NCBI RefSeq assembly: GCF_000829035.1
Contig: NZ_AP012541.1
Coordinates: 744,001-808,000, forward strand
Direction: 5' to 3'
DNA: 64,000 bases
DNA from: Lacticaseibacillus paracasei subsp. paracasei
GTDB lineage: Bacteria > Bacillota > Bacilli > Lactobacillales > Lactobacillaceae
The notes under the pieces were generated by a model, which had not been told where the DNA came from, did no database searches, and saw only the letters and a list, made by a program, of their open reading frames with translations. Positions 16,442 to 25,268 of the stretch are shown here, piece after piece. Both the position numbers and the translations under genes were made by a program. How positions within the stretch are numbered: position 1 is the stretch's first letter; each line of letters begins with the position of its first letter.

Positions 16442-18802
16442 ATGAATGAAAAGATTTTAAAAACCCTTGAATACGACAAGATTCAGCAAGCATTGTTGGG
16501 TCAGGTCGTGACAGCAAATGGCCGCCGGCTGGTGCAGGCCATGCAGCCGCTGACCGATCCAGTCGCCGTACAACAGGCACTAGATGAAACCGCAGACGGC
16601 GCATCGGCGTTGCGATTAAAAGGCGGTATTCCGGTGCCGCAACTCGAGAATATTGATCCGGCGCTTAAACGAGTCGACATTGGGGCCGTTTTGAATGGTC
16701 AAGAACTAGCCAGCATCAGCCGTGTCTTGCAAACGGTGAGTGCCATTGATAAATTTTTGACTGATTTACAGGATCAGATTGATTTTCGCCAGCTTTACAC
16801 ACTTCAAGAATCGTTAACCGTGTTACCGCAATTATCACGGCGCTTGAAGACAGCCGTTGATCCTGATGGGACATTGACCGATGAGGCTAGTCCTCAGCTG
16901 CATGGTGTTCGTGAACAGATCAAAAGTATTGAAGGCGAGATCCGCGGTAAAATGACAAATTATACTCGCGGCGCCCAATCAAAGTATTTAAGTGACCCGA
17001 TTGTGACGATTCGGGATGATCGGTACGTGATTCCGGTTAAGGCTGAGTATCGCGCCAAATTTGGCGGTGTTGTCCATGATCAAAGTGCGACCGGCCAAAC
17101 CTTGTTTATTGAACCGCAAGCAATTGTCGCCTTGAATAATCGACTGCGTGAGGCACAACTGGCCGAGGTAGCTGAGATTAACCGCATCTTAGCCGAATTG
17201 TCTAATGAATTAGCGCCTTATACCGGTCAAATCAAGGCGAATGCGGCGGTTCTTGGGCATTTTGACTTCATCAATGCGAAGGCGAGATTAGCCAAGGCGG
17301 AAAAAGCGACAGAGCCGTTAGTGTCGGCTGATAATGACGTATTGTTGCGTGATGCTCGGCACCCCTTGATCGATCCGCATAAGGTGGTTGGCAACGATAT
17401 TCCGTTGGGCGACAAGTACCAAGCTATGGTTATCACCGGCCCGAATACCGGTGGGAAAACAATCACCCTCAAAACATTAGGACTGTTGCAGTTGATGGGG
17501 CAGTCCGGATTGTTTATTCCAGCTGATGATGAAAGTCGTATCGGCATTTTCGATGAAGTCTTTGCAGATATTGGCGATGAACAATCCATTGAGCAAAATT
17601 TGTCGACTTTTTCTGCACATATGGACAATATTGTTCATATTCTCAAACAATTGTCACAGAATAGTTTAGTGCTGTTTGATGAACTTGGCGCCGGCACTGA
17701 TCCGCAAGAAGGTGCGGCGCTGGCAATCGCGATCTTGGACGCAGTGGGTGAAGTTGGCGCGTATGTAGTTGCCACGACCCATTATCCGGAATTGAAGTTA
17801 TATGGGTACAATACAGCAAAGACGATTAACGCATCGATGGAATTTGACAGCAAAACGCTGCAGCCGACTTATCGCCTTTTGGTCGGGGTACCTGGGCGCT
17901 CAAATGCGTTTGATATTTCTGCACGTTTGGGGCTGCCGAGCGTCATCGTTGAGCGTGCTAAGTCAATGATCAGCTCGGACAGCCATGAGCTGAATAATAT
18001 GATCAGCGACTTGGAAAAACAGCGAAAGGCAGCGGAAACCGCTTATGAAGCCGCTCGTCGTCAACTTGCCGATGCACAGTCTGTCCATGACGAGCTAGCG
18101 GCAGCCTACAAGAAGTTCACAACGGAACGCGATGCCCAGTTGCAGCAGGCTAAGGACAAGGCCAACACGTTGGTTGACAAGACCCAAACGAAGGCCGATA
18201 AAATCATCAAGCAACTGCGCCAAATGCAATTGACGAATCCGGGAACCGTGAAAGAGAATCAATTGATTGCTGCCAAAACGGCGCTTAAACAATTGCATCA
18301 AGACGAGCCGCTTCAGAAAAATCGCATCTTGCGCCGGGAACGTGAGAAACAGGCATTGCATGTTGGGGATGAGGTTAAAGTGGCAAGTTACGATCAAACT
18401 GGTACCTTGCTGGAGCAATTCGATAAGAAGCATTGGCAGGTTCAACTAGGCATTTTAAAAATGAAGGTACCAACTGATGAGCTGGAAAAAATCAAGCCAA
18501 GTAAGCAATCAGCGGCGCAACGGCCGGTTGTCAAAGTAAGTGGCGGCGGGATGAGCGGCCCATCGACCACGCTGGATTTGCGCGGCGAGCGGTATGATCA
18601 GGCGATGGCGGATTTGGATCAATACATTGATGCCGCCTTATTGGCCGGTTATCCATCTGTGACGATTATTCACGGACTGGGCACTGGCGCGATTCGCAAC
18701 GGGGTGACCCAGTATCTTAAACGCAATCGGCAGGTTAAAACGTATGGCTTTGCACCACAAAATGCCGGTGGTTCAGGAGCTACCATCGTAAACTTTAAGT
18801 AG
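16442..18802 (+). CDS. mutS2: Endonuclease MutS2
   Basis: 786 residues, the usual length. It has the MutS core with Walker A ITGPNTGGKTITLKT, Walker B LVLFDELGAGTDPQEGAAL, a long coiled-coil insertion (about residues 510-640), and a C-terminal Smr nuclease domain with LDLRGERYDQAM and IIHGLGTGAIR. MutS2 suppresses recombination and in Bacillus also acts on collided ribosomes. It is the third gene of the zapA-cvpA-mutS2-trxA group. Confidence 0.97.
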   Translation: MNEKILKTLEYDKIQQALLGQVVTANGRRLVQAMQPLTDPVAVQQALDETADGASALRLKGGIPVPQLENIDPALKRVDIGAVLNGQELASISRVLQTVSAIDKFLTDLQDQIDFRQLYTLQESLTVLPQLSRRLKTAVDPDGTLTDEASPQLHGVREQIKSIEGEIRGKMTNYTRGAQSKYLSDPIVTIRDDRYVIPVKAEYRAKFGGVVHDQSATGQTLFIEPQAIVALNNRLREAQLAEVAEINRILAELSNELAPYTGQIKANAAVLGHFDFINAKARLAKAEKATEPLVSADNDVLLRDARHPLIDPHKVVGNDIPLGDKYQAMVITGPNTGGKTITLKTLGLLQLMGQSGLFIPADDESRIGIFDEVFADIGDEQSIEQNLSTFSAHMDNIVHILKQLSQNSLVLFDELGAGTDPQEGAALAIAILDAVGEVGAYVVATTHYPELKLYGYNTAKTINASMEFDSKTLQPTYRLLVGVPGRSNAFDISARLGLPSVIVERAKSMISSDSHELNNMISDLEKQRKAAETAYEAARRQLADAQSVHDELAAAYKKFTTERDAQLQQAKDKANTLVDKTQTKADKIIKQLRQMQLTNPGTVKENQLIAAKTALKQLHQDEPLQKNRILRREREKQALHVGDEVKVASYDQTGTLLEQFDKKHWQVQLGILKMKVPTDELEKIKPSKQSAAQRPVVKVSGGGMSGPSTTLDLRGERYDQAMADLDQYIDAALLAGYPSVTIIHGLGTGAIRNGVTQYLKRNRQVKTYGFAPQNAGGSGATIVNFK

Positions 18803-18827
18803 CAGGTAGTTTTTTACACTTCATTGT

Positions 18828-18835
18828 GCTATGAT
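18828..18835 (+). promoter_or_regulatory. Possible extended -10 promoter for trxA
   Basis: TGCTATGAT lies 33 bp before the trxA start; no good -35 sequence is seen, so read-through from mutS2 may also supply trxA. Confidence 0.35.
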
Positions 18836-18868
18836 TTAGTTACAAAAAGTAAGAGGAGGGATCCGTTC

Positions 18869-19180
18869 ATGGTTCAAGCAGTAACAGATTCAAACTACAA
18901 GACGGAGACCGACACTGGCGTCACCCTAACAGATTTTTGGGCGACTTGGTGCGGCCCTTGCCGGATGCAGAGTCCGGTCATCGACAAATTGGCAGAAAGT
19001 CGCGATGACGTTAAATTCGTGAAAATGGACGTCGACGCCAATCCAGAGACACCAAAGTCTTTTGGCATTATGGCCATTCCAACCTTGGTCATCAAAAAAG
19101 ATGGCGAGGTTGTTGAGAAGCTTGTTGGCTATCAAACCAAGGATCAGTTGGAGTCAACCTTGAACAAATATACGGCTTAA
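18869..19180 (+). CDS. trxA: Thioredoxin
   Basis: 103 residues from ATG 18869, which has AGAGGAGGG 8 bp upstream; an upstream in-frame start (18824) would add an unlikely basic leader. The active site is FWATWCGPCRM, and the cis-Pro region is MAIPTLVIKKDG. It reduces disulfides of cytosolic enzymes with electrons from thioredoxin reductase. A strong terminator follows. Confidence 0.96.
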   Translation: MVQAVTDSNYKTETDTGVTLTDFWATWCGPCRMQSPVIDKLAESRDDVKFVKMDVDANPETPKSFGIMAIPTLVIKKDGEVVEKLVGYQTKDQLESTLNKYTA

Positions 19181-19195
19181 TGAATAAGTGAACAG

Positions 19196-19232
19196 ACACG
19201 CATCGACGCTACTGGTCGATGCGTGTTTTTTT
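19196..19232 (+). terminator. Terminator after trxA
   Basis: A 12-bp perfect stem, ACACGCATCGAC / GTCGATGCGTGT, with a 7-nt loop and seven T residues. Confidence 0.93.
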
Positions 19233-19459
19233 GCACTAAAACATGTTGAATGGGATGTCGCTTAAGATGAAGCTGACAGGCGTTAATTTCAAAACTTAAA
19301 ATATTGAAGATTTTCTTGATGCTGATGAATTGGTCTAAAAATAACTAGGATATCAATAGTTATGTTAAAATTTTTCTAAGTCATTGTGTGGGTATTTGGG
19401 ACGGTGGCAGCATAATTGCTTTACATACCAGTTTCAAAAAGGGATAGCTTAGGCTCCAT

Positions 19460-19576
19460 AACGCGTTCGCCACCGCAGAAACCTACGCATAAGGACCTTG
19501 GACGCAATGGCCCAAGACCGGCCATCACGCCCAAGGCCGCTTATGCTTCGGTTTCTAACCGCGGTGGCTCACGCTT
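19460..19576 (-). repeat. Long palindromic repeat upstream of the dlt operon, reverse copy
   Basis: AACGCGTTCGCCACCGC ... GCGGTGGCTCACGCTT outer arms. Inside are AGAAACCTACGCATAAGGACCTTGG and GGCCGCTTATGCTTCGGTTTCT, with TGGCCCAAGACCGGCCA in the centre. The copy ends about 40 bp before the dltX promoter. Confidence 0.85.
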
Positions 19577-19616
19577 CTCATATTACGAAACTGTTAGCTC
19601 ATTGTTACGCAATTCG

Positions 19617-19646
19617 TTGGCGCCATTTTTTCTGAAAACCTATAAT
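19617..19646 (+). promoter_or_regulatory. Promoter of the dlt operon
   Basis: TTGGCG and a perfect TATAAT separated by 18 bp, 31 bp before dltX. Confidence 0.75.
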
Positions 19647-19677
19647 GAATGTGTAAATAAAAACGTGGGGTGGCATC

Positions 19678-19827
19678 ATGTTCGCAAAATTAAAAGCTAT
19701 GTGGGAGAATCCCACTTTTCGATTTATTTTTTGGACCATTACGTATTTTCTTATCCTGTTGGTCTTGATTTATCTCTACGGCTACAGCGGGATTAATAAC
19801 AGTAAATTCATTTATAACGAGTTCTAA
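19678..19827 (+). CDS. dltX: DltX, small membrane protein of the dlt operon
   Basis: A 49-residue protein starting MFAKLKAMWENPTFRFIFW, with one membrane segment (about residues 17-36) and the conserved C-terminal end KFIYNEF. DltX is a short, often unannotated first gene of dlt operons; its C-terminal motif takes part in moving D-alanine to the envelope acceptor together with DltB and DltD. The ATG has GTGGGGTGG upstream. It is followed by a short dispersed palindrome before dltA. Confidence 0.92.
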   Translation: MFAKLKAMWENPTFRFIFWTITYFLILLVLIYLYGYSGINNSKFIYNEF

Positions 19828-19828
19828 A

Positions 19829-19873
19829 AGCGTGAACTGGCGCGACTAGAAACCGGAGCGCCAGTGAACGCGT
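19829..19873 (+). repeat. Short palindromic repeat between dltX and dltA, forward copy
   Basis: AGCGTGAACTGGCGC / GCGCCAGTGAACGCGT with AGAAACCGG in the loop. It lies inside the dlt transcript, two bases after the dltX stop. Confidence 0.8.
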
Positions 19874-19894
19874 CTAAAGAGGAGGAGAGCCAAT

Positions 19895-21415
19895 ATGATC
19901 GATAATGTGATTACTGCGATCGATCGGGTCGCCGCGGAACATCCAACGCGCGTTGCTTACGATTATGAAGGCACACAGTACACTTACGCACAATTAAAAG
20001 AAGGTAGCGATCGCTTGGCAGGCTTTTTTGCTGAAACCTTGCCTGAGCATGAGCCGATCATTGTTTACGGCGGTCAGACTTTCGATATGGTCGAGGTTTT
20101 CTTGGGCCTTTCCAAGTCTGGGCATGCATACATTCCGATTGATACCCATAGCCCCAATGAGCGGATCACGCAGGTGCAGGATGTCGCCCATACACCGGCT
20201 ATCATCGAAGTAGCGCCTTTGCCGATTGCAGTTCCGGATGTTCAGATTATTCGCGCACCAGAGTTGCATGAAGCTGAGAAGACGCATGCACCCATTAGTT
20301 CATTGCAACATGCGGTCGTTGGCGATGACAATTATTATATTATTTTCACAAGCGGCACAACCGGCAAACCTAAAGGTGTTCAGATCAGTCATGATAACTT
20401 GTTGAGTTACGTGAACTGGAACATTTCCGATTTTGGTCTCAAGGAAGGCGTTGTGGCCATGTCACAGCCACCCTATTCTTTTGACTTGAGTGTCATGGAT
20501 TTGTACCCGACATTGGTTTTGGGCGGTACGCTTAAGGCATTGCCAAAGGAAGTAACGGACAATTTCAAAACGTTGTTCGCAACCTTACCTAAGCTAGGTT
20601 TGAATGAGTGGGTATCAACCCCGTCGTTTGCCGAAATTGCTTTGCTTGATCCTAATTTCAATCAAGATAATTACCCTGATTTGACACATTTCCTGTTCTG
20701 TGGTGAAGAATTGGTCAATAAAACGGCGCAGGAGTTGATCACCCGTTTTCCAAAGGCAACCGTGTATAACACATATGGCCCAACCGAAACGACTGTGGCG
20801 GTCACAGGAATGGCAATTACGCAGGACATTGTGGATCAATATCCGCGTTTGCCAATTGGTTTTGCTAAACCGGATACGGAAATTTTCGTTGTCGATGAGC
20901 AAGGCAATCAAGTGTCAGCGGGTACCGAAGGCGAATTGATGATTGTTGGACCAAGTGTTTCAAAGGGGTATCTTAACAATCCTGAGAAAACGGCCAAAGC
21001 TTTCTTCAATGTTGGCAGTCAACGCGGCTATCGGTCAGGCGATTTAGCCACGATGACTGAGGATGGCATGATTTTCTATCGTGGCCGAACTGACTTTCAG
21101 GTTAAGCTGCATGGCTATCGAATCGAGCTTGAAGATGTTGATCATAACTTGAATCAGGTTTCCTACATCAAACAAGCTTCAACGGTACCGCGCTACAACA
21201 AGGATCATAAGGTTGCTCAACTGATTGCTTTTGCAGTGGCGAAGCCCAATGACTTCGAAAGCGATATGAAGCTCACTCAGGCAGTAAAAGCTGAGCTAGG
21301 CAAAATGGTGATGGAATATATGATCCCGCAGCGCATTATCTATCGTGACAAATTACCGCTGACAGCCAACGGCAAAGTCGATCGGAAAGCGCTGATTGCA
21401 GAGGTAAATCATTAA
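19895..21415 (+). CDS. dltA: D-alanine--poly(phosphoribitol) ligase / D-Ala carrier protein ligase
   Basis: A 506-residue adenylating enzyme with FTSGTTGKPKGV (A3), YGPTETT (A5), YRSGDLA (A7) and the catalytic Lys in LPLTANGKVDRKAL (A10). It activates D-alanine as AMP ester and loads it on the phosphopantetheine of DltC. Strong GAGGAGGAG ribosome site. Stop and dltB start overlap (TAATG). Confidence 0.97.
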   Translation: MIDNVITAIDRVAAEHPTRVAYDYEGTQYTYAQLKEGSDRLAGFFAETLPEHEPIIVYGGQTFDMVEVFLGLSKSGHAYIPIDTHSPNERITQVQDVAHTPAIIEVAPLPIAVPDVQIIRAPELHEAEKTHAPISSLQHAVVGDDNYYIIFTSGTTGKPKGVQISHDNLLSYVNWNISDFGLKEGVVAMSQPPYSFDLSVMDLYPTLVLGGTLKALPKEVTDNFKTLFATLPKLGLNEWVSTPSFAEIALLDPNFNQDNYPDLTHFLFCGEELVNKTAQELITRFPKATVYNTYGPTETTVAVTGMAITQDIVDQYPRLPIGFAKPDTEIFVVDEQGNQVSAGTEGELMIVGPSVSKGYLNNPEKTAKAFFNVGSQRGYRSGDLATMTEDGMIFYRGRTDFQVKLHGYRIELEDVDHNLNQVSYIKQASTVPRYNKDHKVAQLIAFAVAKPNDFESDMKLTQAVKAELGKMVMEYMIPQRIIYRDKLPLTANGKVDRKALIAEVNH

Positions 21416-22632
21416 TGCTGAACTTACAACCATATGAGAATCCGCAATACTTTGTTTATCTCATCATTGCTTTACTGCCAGTTATCATTGGCATGTTCAA
21501 GGGTTTCCGGATGCACTGGTACGAGAGTCTTTTCTCAATCGTTTTTCTGGTGATGATCTTTGATGCCGATAAGTGGCCGCAAGGTAAAGCACTGTTGGGA
21601 TATGTTGTTTTCAATCTGCTCTTGGTCTATGCCTACTTCAAGTATCGTACGCGAGAAGGATCAAAAAACTCAACGGCAGTCTTTTATCTCAGCGTCATTT
21701 TGGGCATTGCCCAATTAGTCGTTGTCAAATTTACACCGTTGTTCCAACATCATGGTTCCATTCTTGGATTTTTGGGCATCAGTTATCTGACATTTCGGGT
21801 TGTCGGTACCATCATGGAAATTCGGGATGGGTCAATCAAAGATTTGAACATGTGGAAATTCATTCAGTTTCTACTGTTCTTCCCAACAATTTCCAGTGGT
21901 CCAATTGACCGGTATCGCCGGTTTATCAAAGACTATGATCGTGTCCCTGATCCAGAGCATTATGCCCAGTTAGTTACTAAGGCAATGCATTATTTGATGC
22001 TTGGATTTTTGTACAAGTTCATTCTTGGGTACATTTTTGGAACTTTATGGCTCCCATCGGTTGAACATATGGCCATGGTCAGTCGTACCGGCGCATTTCT
22101 AGGCTTAAGCTGGCCGGTCGTAGGTGTGATGTATGCTTACTCTTTCTATCTGTTCTTTGACTTTGCTGGTTATAGTTTATTCGCCGTTGCGATCTCGTAT
22201 TTGATGGGGATCGAAACGCCAATGAACTTCAATAAACCGTGGATGTCATACAACATTAAGGATTTTTGGAATCGTTGGCATATGAGCCTAAGTTTCTGGT
22301 TCCGGGATTATATCTACATGCGTTTTGTCTTCTTTATGATGAAGCATAAGTTGATTAAATCACGGATCTGGACAGCCTTTGTCGGCTATCTGGTGTTGTT
22401 CCTGATTATGGGTATCTGGCATGGGGAAACTTGGTATTACATCACGTATGGACTATTCCATGCGATGTTGATCAACTTGACAGACGCTTGGCTGCGGTTC
22501 AAGAAGAAGCACAAAGACTTCTTCCCGCACAACAAAGCAACGCATTACTTTGCGATCTTCATGACCGCTAATGCTGTCTGCTTCTCATTCCTGATTTTCT
22601 CAGGATTCCTAGACACACTCTGGTTCCATTAA
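21415..22632 (+). CDS. dltB: MBOAT-family D-alanyl transfer protein DltB
   Basis: 405 residues with about ten hydrophobic segments and the MBOAT catalytic His in LIMGIWHGETWYY. It takes D-alanine from DltC to the outer face of the membrane for teichoic acid esterification. Starts inside the dltA stop codon, so is translationally coupled. Confidence 0.96.
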   Translation: MLNLQPYENPQYFVYLIIALLPVIIGMFKGFRMHWYESLFSIVFLVMIFDADKWPQGKALLGYVVFNLLLVYAYFKYRTREGSKNSTAVFYLSVILGIAQLVVVKFTPLFQHHGSILGFLGISYLTFRVVGTIMEIRDGSIKDLNMWKFIQFLLFFPTISSGPIDRYRRFIKDYDRVPDPEHYAQLVTKAMHYLMLGFLYKFILGYIFGTLWLPSVEHMAMVSRTGAFLGLSWPVVGVMYAYSFYLFFDFAGYSLFAVAISYLMGIETPMNFNKPWMSYNIKDFWNRWHMSLSFWFRDYIYMRFVFFMMKHKLIKSRIWTAFVGYLVLFLIMGIWHGETWYYITYGLFHAMLINLTDAWLRFKKKHKDFFPHNKATHYFAIFMTANAVCFSFLIFSGFLDTLWFH

Positions 22633-22700
22633 GGTAACGTTGGTACAGGCTTGTCGCTGTGACGACAAGTCGCGGATTAAAAAGAAAGAGGTACTTAATA

Positions 22701-22946
22701 ATGGCTGACGAAGCAATTAAAAATGGTGTTTTAGATATTTTGGCAGATTTAACCGGTTCTGATGATGTGAAGACAAATTTGGATCTGAATCTGTTTGAAA
22801 CCGGCTTGTTAGATTCAATGGGGACGGTACAACTGTTGTTGGCACTGCAAAGCCAGTTCGGCGTAGAAGCACCTGTTTCTGAATTTGATCGTAGTCAATG
22901 GGATACCCCTAACAAAATCATCGCAAAGGTCGAACAAGCACAATGA
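22701..22946 (+). CDS. dltC: D-alanyl carrier protein
   Basis: 81 residues from ATG 22701, with AAAGAGG upstream; an earlier in-frame start (22659) adds a non-conserved leader. The phosphopantetheine Ser is in [12 protein letters not shown]. Acyl-carrier-like four-helix protein that hands D-alanine from DltA to DltB. Its stop overlaps the dltD start (ATGA). Confidence 0.96.
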   Translation: MADEAIKNGVLDILADLTGSDDVKTNLDLNLFETGLLDSMGTVQLLLALQSQFGVEAPVSEFDRSQWDTPNKIIAKVEQAQ

Positions 22947-24214
22947 AAAAACCGATCGGGAAGATCCTTTGGCGCGGACTTGGCCCGCTGCTGATCGCTG
23001 TGATCCTGGTCGCTGCGTTGATGCTCGTGCCATTTAAGTTTGGCCGCAGCAGCCAAGCAACGATTAGACAAGCGGCCAGCTCTATGTCGGCCAACGTGCT
23101 TAAAGGCGAGAATATCAAAAATGAAGCCATGGCCGAAAACTATGTTCCGTTTATCGGGTCATCCGAGCTGTCGCGGATGGATGCATTTCATCCTTCTGTC
23201 CTGGCACAAAAGTATCATCGCAACTATCGGCCATTCTTGATGGGGATGGCTGGCACGCAGGATCTCACGCACTTCTTGTCGATCAATGCGTTACAACATG
23301 TGAATGGGAAAAAGGCAGTCATGGTGTTGTCACCGCAATGGTTCGTTCCTGGCGGGGTTCGCAAGGCGCAGTTTGATTACTTCTTTTCGCCTGCACAAAT
23401 GACAACCTTCTTGTTATCAGCGAATCCTAACTCAGAGGCTGATCGTTATGCTGCTAGTCGATTGTTACAATTTCCATCCGCTGACTCTGATCGCATCGCC
23501 AATGATGCTTTGAAGAATATTGCGGCAGGGCAGAAGTTATCTGACAGTCAGTACTGGTATTTGAAACAAATCAAGGAACCCATGTCTGACCATCAGGATA
23601 TTTTATTCTCTCAGCTGTTCTTGGATAATAATCAACCTAAGTTAACCAAAGCAGCCAAGACGCTACCAGGTACTTACGATGCTGATGTATTGGATGGTCT
23701 GGCAACACAGGATGGGATGAACGAAACGACGAACAACGCGTTTGAGTTGAAAAATGATTTCTACACCAAACGGGTTAAGCGTAATTTGCCTAAATTAAAA
23801 GGCTCTCAGGCAACATGGAGCTATGTGAAATCACCTGAGTATTCAGATCTACAGTTGGTATTGAACACGTATGCAAAAAAGCACATGGAGGTACTGTTCG
23901 TCATTCCGCCGATCAATGCCAAGTGGGCCGCTTATACTGGTCTGGATCTCGGGATGATTCAAAACACGGTTACCAAGTTAAAGTATCAACTGAAGTCCCA
24001 AGGTTTTAATCACGTTCTTGATTTGAGTCAAGATGGTGCTCAGCCATACTTCATGGAAGACACGATTCACATTGGCTGGCGTGGCTGGCTGAAGATGGAT
24101 CAAACTGTCCGGCCATTTCTCAAAACCACCAAGGCTGCACCCGTGCACTACAAGCTGAATGATGACTTTTACACAACGCGGTGGCAGCAGCGTAGTGCTA
24201 ATGGCTTGAACTAA
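22943..24214 (+). CDS. dltD: D-alanyl-lipoteichoic acid biosynthesis protein DltD
   Basis: 423 residues. One N-terminal membrane anchor (about residues 13-33) precedes an extracellular SGNH-like hydrolase domain: the GSSEL motif ([11 protein letters not shown]) supplies the catalytic Ser, and the late D..H pair is in [12 protein letters not shown]. It completes transfer of D-alanine to lipoteichoic acid. Last gene of the operon; a bidirectional terminator follows. Confidence 0.96.
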   Translation: MKKPIGKILWRGLGPLLIAVILVAALMLVPFKFGRSSQATIRQAASSMSANVLKGENIKNEAMAENYVPFIGSSELSRMDAFHPSVLAQKYHRNYRPFLMGMAGTQDLTHFLSINALQHVNGKKAVMVLSPQWFVPGGVRKAQFDYFFSPAQMTTFLLSANPNSEADRYAASRLLQFPSADSDRIANDALKNIAAGQKLSDSQYWYLKQIKEPMSDHQDILFSQLFLDNNQPKLTKAAKTLPGTYDADVLDGLATQDGMNETTNNAFELKNDFYTKRVKRNLPKLKGSQATWSYVKSPEYSDLQLVLNTYAKKHMEVLFVIPPINAKWAAYTGLDLGMIQNTVTKLKYQLKSQGFNHVLDLSQDGAQPYFMEDTIHIGWRGWLKMDQTVRPFLKTTKAAPVHYKLNDDFYTTRWQQRSANGLN

Positions 24215-24246
24215 AACTTGTCGAGATTCAAAAAGCATCATACTCA

Positions 24247-24292
24247 AAAAGGAGTCTAAACGTAAGCAACTGCTTGCGTTTAGACTCCTTTT
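24247..24292. terminator. Bidirectional terminator between dltD and the YslB-like gene
   Basis: AAAAGGAGTCTAAACG..AAGCA pairs with TGCTT..CGTTTAGACTCCTTTT; it has A and T runs on both sides and separates two convergent genes. Confidence 0.9.
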
Positions 24293-24355
24293 GATTGAGC
24301 AGTAAGCATGCAAACCCAAAAATAGGACAGTCAATTATGATACGAGTCTTTTAGC

Positions 24356-24850
24356 CTATTTTTTGGTTGGTTGGTGATCAGTTTCCAAGTCAATCAGATG
24401 TTCAGCTCGCGGTTGGGTATCTTGATTATCCATCACAACGGTCAGAACAACGTTTTGCTCGCGACGTTGAATCGCACTACCGCCTTCGACTGCAAAACCT
24501 AAAACTTGTTGCAGTGTTTGCGCCAAGAACCCTGCTTCTAATTGAAAATCAGGATCTTCATATGTACGAATTCGCGTTGACACAACGTCACCAGCGAGTA
24601 AATATTGCCGTTCCTGCCGCTTTTGTTTGAGCGGGGTGAGCGCGCCAAAGCCAACCTGCGTGAACAGTTGCGGAATGGCTGTCTCATCGACAGGCAACTT
24701 AGCAGCCAAATCGCGCCCAGCCCAATAAAGGATGTTGTGCTGTTCCTCGCCAAGCATATTCGGCAGCATGAGATCACGCATCGCTGTCAACGCAAAGAAC
24801 GAAACCGAGCCTGGAAGGTTCAGCAGGGTGGTATAGTCAGATTTTGCCAT
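24356..24850 (-). CDS. YslB-like DUF2507 protein
   Basis: A 164-residue cytosolic protein of the DUF2507 family, related to the V4R fold. Conserved features include the YWAGRDLA segment and FLAQTLQQVLGFAVEGG. Function is unknown; in Bacilli it commonly sits next to the glutamate racemase gene, as here, but divergently. The ribosome site AGGAGGC before ATG 24850 is good. Confidence 0.85.
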   Translation of the reverse strand: MAKSDYTTLLNLPGSVSFFALTAMRDLMLPNMLGEEQHNILYWAGRDLAAKLPVDETAIPQLFTQVGFGALTPLKQKRQERQYLLAGDVVSTRIRTYEDPDFQLEAGFLAQTLQQVLGFAVEGGSAIQRREQNVVLTVVMDNQDTQPRAEHLIDLETDHQPTKK

Positions 24851-24959
24851 GTTGTGCCTCCTGTTTCTATTCGTCTAGTATAGCGGAAAATTCAAAGCAA
24901 AACATGATTTTCTCAACGCTTGCAATTTTTAACAAGAAAACTCACAATAAAGTTTCAGA

Positions 24960-25051
24960 GAGCGTGAGCAGGCGCGGTTAGAAACCGGAGCATAAGCGGC
25001 CATTTAGCTTCAAGGTCCTTATGTGCAGGTTCCTGCGCCTGCGAACGCGTT
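24960..25051 (+). repeat. Palindromic repeat upstream of murI-rdgB, forward copy
   Basis: GAGCGTGAGCAGGCGC ... GCGCCTGCGAACGCGTTT outer arms, GGTTAGAAACCGGAGCATAAGCGGCC and AAGGTCCTTATGTGCAGGTTCC inside. The middle is about 20 bp shorter than in the longest copies. Confidence 0.85.
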
Positions 25052-25065
25052 TTAGCGGATCCCCG

Positions 25066-25108
25066 AGGGCCATTTTGCGACCAAGGTCCTTACACGCAAA
25101 CTCTCGGA
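25066..25108 (+). repeat. Partial, decayed palindromic repeat
   Basis: Only the right half is recognisable: GGCCATTTTGCGACCAAGGTCCTTACACGCA, then a divergent end. It lies next to the complete copy at 24960-25051. Confidence 0.5.
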
Positions 25109-25268
25109 CCTAGAAATGCGGCTAAAAACGATCTGTCTCACACCTCTACAGCTTCACCCAAAGCCCGTGAGGCAGAACATTTTAAAGAGAATCCTATGCA
25201 GACATTTTGGCAACATGAACTACTTTGCTTGCCATCCCTGCAAACCTGTTTCAAAAGGAGAATATTTC

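Noticed and set aside
19416..19796. 126-codon frame across the repeat and dltX
   Set aside because: It runs through the palindrome and in another frame over dltX, with no ribosome site.
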